A stretch of DNA of 64,000 nt, from NCBI GenBank assembly GCA_905250025.1, contig CAJNOJ010000037.1:372001-436000 (forward strand), given 5' to 3'. The translations under genes were made by a program, and so were the position numbers. Below, piece by piece: positions 60,732 through 64,000 of this stretch. The stretch comes from Adineta ricciae. Its lineage: Eukaryota; Rotifera; Eurotatoria; Adinetida; Adinetidae. Every line of letters starts with the position of its first letter. Within the stretch, counting starts at the first letter, position 1. The notes under the pieces are model-generated. The model made no database searches. It was not told the DNA's origin and saw only the letters and a program-made list of their open reading frames with translations.

Positions 60732-63702
60732 TTATCTACTTGATTCATCGTTCATTGTTCGTAGTGGTATCGATTCATCATTGTTAGTTGTATTATTTAC
60801 AGATGAACTTGAAAGATTTTTTGTTATTGTTCGACGTACTTGAGCAATTTGTTTTTTCAAATTAGCAACATGTTTAGATCGTGGTTCTACAACAAAGAAT
60901 GAGCCATTGATGTCTGAAGAATAAACAATGTCTTACCGATCGCTTGATATTCTTTCAATCGTTCGAGTAAAACTTCCAGACGGTCTTCAAATGTGTTGTT
61001 CAGATCTAAAACACACACGCACAGTCGAGCTCTTCCTTTTGATGTCTATGTTTGTATTTCCAACTTACCTTCTGCAGCCGATTCTTCTTTGAGTTGACCA
61101 GTTTCCGAATCATAATGTGTAGTTTCATAAACTCGTCGCGCTTGTTTCAATACATTCAGACCCTTTTATAAAAGAGAAATGAAATATCTGATGTAGTTTG
61201 CTCTTTCGCTTACTTTATCACGTAGTTTTGATGCTGCTCTATAGAACGGTGCTAGACATTAGAAAGAGATAATGATAGAATTTTTCTCGCGTAACAAATT
61301 TTCTTCTTACATTTTGCTTCATTGAAAAAATGACAGTTTTTTATGATTAGACCGAAGTCATTTTCGAATTGATCTAAATTGGAATATTCATCCCGATCGA
61401 TTTTCTTCTTCATAGTAGAAAAATCCATTGGATGCGTGATGAATTTATAATAAGTTGGTACCTGAAAAAGAAAACGATCGAATGAGCCGAAAAATAACCT
61501 CGACATAAATATTAATGTTTTACTTCGGTCTCGTCAACCGGACTGGCGAAATAATGATTATCGTCAAGATGTTCTAATTGTTCAAGTAAATGATGAAGAA
61601 AGACATTTAATGGACGTATCTGATAGTCGAGTACTTGTTGATCAATTTTAATCTATAAAAGTATTCGTTATGTGAATTCTTTCGAAGATTATCATTCGAT
61701 TCGTACTAAATCACGTTTCAATTTTTCACGTTTACGAATTAATTCAACGAGAAGTCGTGTTCGCTCTAGATCTTGTCGAAGTCGACGCCATTGAACCATC
61801 TGTTGAGATAATTGCTTATCAGTGTACTCTTGACCTTGATTGGACTATAACAACAACTGGGAGAATGTCGTTGACTGGAAAATAATCATGTTTTACTTTT
61901 TTCTTTGTTGATCGTTGATTTTGTAGGCGTTTCAGTAATGGTACACCACTTCTCGACATACGTTTCAGCGTCCAATAGGCTTGAATCCGTTTGAAAAAGT
62001 TATCACGGTCCGAAAAAGTGACTTTACTCAATACAGCCTCCATTCTAGAATATCACAATTATTAAAAGCTCAATCAGTCGGTTCGACTCACTTTTCTTTT
62101 GGTACGACGGGTACAGATACAGAACGGTCACATTTTCGTCGTTCAGCTAGAATCTTTCGTGCCGTTTTCATACGTTCTTTTTGTATACGTTCTAGTGCTT
62201 CCTCTTCACTTTCATCTGAATAAGAACAACAATGCAGCTATTAACTCATTACATCAGTTATTTGTATTCGTACCTCTTTTAGTTCGTCCTTTTGTTTTCG
62301 ATCGGATCATTTCTATTGGAGTATGATGATGACAGTACGCACGTCTTCGAATCGGTGGTGGTGAACGTGTCGATCCTTTTGGTGGTTGTTTCTTGTACTT
62401 ATTCGTCGATGCACTATTTGATACATCTTCATTAGCAACCGATTCGTTCTCGTCATTCTCATCGATTTCCATGTAGAGACCAGCTTGCTGAGCACATGTC
62501 ACATGAAACGATGTACAACATGATCGAATTGCACATTGGATACATGCGCCGACATTCTTTTGTTTGCAGATGTAACATGTGAATCGCCAACGTGCTGTCG
62601 GTATCTGATTGATATTGCATATAGGTTCGAGGAAAACAGTATTGGCAAAGTGAACTTCAGGTATCCATATAGCACAGACGACATGTGCCCAGCGTTCGCC
62701 ATCATCCACTTGTTTAAAAGCACCGAAACGATTCGGACATAGAACGCATTGAACTGACTTCGAGGGTGAAAGAAAACAACGACGGCATAACCATTGACCT
62801 AGAAATGAATGATTTCCCTATGTAAGCAAACACGAGTGTAGCAGATTTGAGAACTTTTCAGATAGAACAAGTTGTCTTTGAGAGTAGCAACTAGGATAGA
62901 CCATGTACTGAAGAATTGCAGCTCATATTTCGCGAGAACAATAAATTCACAACATTTTCTCTCAGTCTATGAAGTCAGAATGGTTTTCTTTCTGTAGAGA
63001 CACTTATAGATTACCTTCCGGTACATAAGGTACACCATAACACTCTTGATGAACAGCCATATTACACATATCACAAAATAGAATGGCATTGCAATTTGAA
63101 CATTCTCCATCTAAGCATATGACACATAAAGCATCTTCATCGATAGATTGTCCCAGATCATCACCGTTGACCAATGCTTGAAAATGAGATTCTTTTTCTA
63201 GTCGATCAATCAATAATTCGAATTCTTCTTCGATAACCGGACGCAAATTACGCTTTCCACGTTCTTGATTGACTTGTTTTAACCAAGTCAAATCCATTTC
63301 ATCCATTTCATATTCAACCATTTCATCTAATTCATTTTGTGTTGGTTCGATATATCTGATAAATGTTTCTGTTCGTTGGAACTTTGGCGGTTCATCCGAT
63401 GAATTGGTTTCATTCGAGATAATCTCTGTTTTTTGCGTTTTTAGCTCAGGTGGAACAGGTGAGTGTTGATCTGCCGATGGAGGATTTCTAAAAATTAACT
63501 CAATTTCTTCATTCAAACCAATTTGTATGGAACGTCCAACACATTCTCGTGGTTCAAGTAAACGAAGTGGTTGTTCAGGCTCTTCTTGGTTGGAGCTTTC
63601 AGGTGGAGACGGTGGTGATGGGATGGGATTTGACACTGGTGATGAAACACTCGGTTTCTTTTCTGTCGGACCATTCCGAACACTACGACGAGGACGTAAC
63701 AT
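60732..63702 (-). CDS. BRPF: BRPF/peregrin-like PHD-bromodomain chromatin protein without PWWP
   Basis: Scaffold of MOZ/MORF or HBO1 histone acetyltransferase complexes. About 11 exons; the first is 63015-63702 and the second 62274-62798. The N-terminus [12 protein letters not shown] is followed by [20 protein letters not shown] (an EPL1-like block) and the PHD1-zinc knuckle-PHD2 module. That module has [55 protein letters not shown] and [15 protein letters not shown], plus [17 protein letters not shown] charged helical region leads to a bromodomain ([43 protein letters not shown]). The C-terminus after it ([45 protein letters not shown]) ends at 60732. The usual C-terminal PWWP domain is absent. 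Confidence 0.93.
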
Positions 63703-64000
63703 CTCAAAAGAATCTTCAAATGAGATGACAACTCCGAAGAAAATAGAAAATGATGATGGCCATCATCGCATTATGCAGCCATCGCCATTTTTACTTTTGT
63801 ATTTGTTAAGTGAAATTAACCAATCGGAGAAAATGAGAACAAGGCGACATCTATCGAAACAAAAATGAAATCAGAGAAGCGAGTTTATTCCCAGAGAAAA
63901 GGAAATGATTTATTTGATTAAAAAATCGTGATTGTATACAGATCACTAGTTGTCGTTTTACGTGAATTCGACTTCATTTCATTCAACGATGAATTCTTCT
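63703..64000. other. upstream region of the BRPF-like gene
   Basis: AT-rich DNA up to the window edge. The plus-strand ORF overlapping this region (63527-63868) is an antisense artefact of the first BRPF exon. No promoter element can be defined. Confidence 0.4.

Overview
The window looks like nuclear DNA of a small, intron-rich metazoan, most likely a bdelloid rotifer (Rotaria/Adineta type). The grounds are AT-rich DNA, conserved animal genes packed head to tail, mostly 45-75 nt GT-AG introns (a few of 300-1100 nt), and abundant cathepsin-like, EGF/LDLa-like and small secreted Cys-rich genes. This assignment is an inference, and no species-diagnostic sequence such as a spliced leader was found. 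Two N bases (near 15546 and 31012) mark it as assembly sequence. || Left half (1-27.5 kb) is dense and ordinary: MAF1 (partial, -), AGBL5/CCP5 (+), a MAK/ICK-type RCK kinase (-), ALG1 (-), an RNase PH-type exosome subunit (EXOSC8-like, -), class II CPD photolyase (-), a leucine-rich-repeat receptor-like membrane protein (+), NAA30 (-), a roadblock dynein light chain (+), a long-chain acyl-CoA synthetase (-), acylphosphatase (-) and RFC1 (+). Exon boundaries for most were worked out by hand and keep frame throughout. || Middle (27.5-43.8 kb) is accessory and gene-poor. It holds a low-complexity C-terminal exon (30.5-31.1 kb), a small six-cysteine secreted peptide precursor, a hypothetical gene that shares a 58-bp inverted duplicate with the 31-kb exon, a papain-family pseudogene, an eight-copy 55-bp tandem array, GC-rich palindromic islands, a second small Cys-rich secreted protein, and an EGF/LDLa-type gene fragment ended by a 433-bp terminal-inverted-repeat element. 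|| Right part (43.8-64 kb) is again genic: a GH20 hexosaminidase D-like gene (-) with a complete ATG8/GABARAP-like gene nested on the other strand inside one of its introns, a SIRT6/7-like sirtuin (+), an HR96/VDR-type nuclear receptor (-), ALG10 (-), an unknown 188-aa ORF (+), a small GT-A-like protein (-), a decayed CNBP-type zinc-knuckle gene (-), and a BRPF-type chromatin reader without a PWWP domain (-). || Functional themes present but not organised as an operon are N-glycan donor assembly (ALG1, ALG10), cilium/microtubule functions (AGBL5, MAK, roadblock), genome maintenance (photolyase, RFC1) and chromatin/transcription (SIRT, BRPF, MAF1, nuclear receptor). The most interesting items are the nested ATG8 with its Ser-rich insertion, the two paralogue-decay cases (cathepsin, CNBP), the 58-bp inverted exon duplicate and the TIR element.
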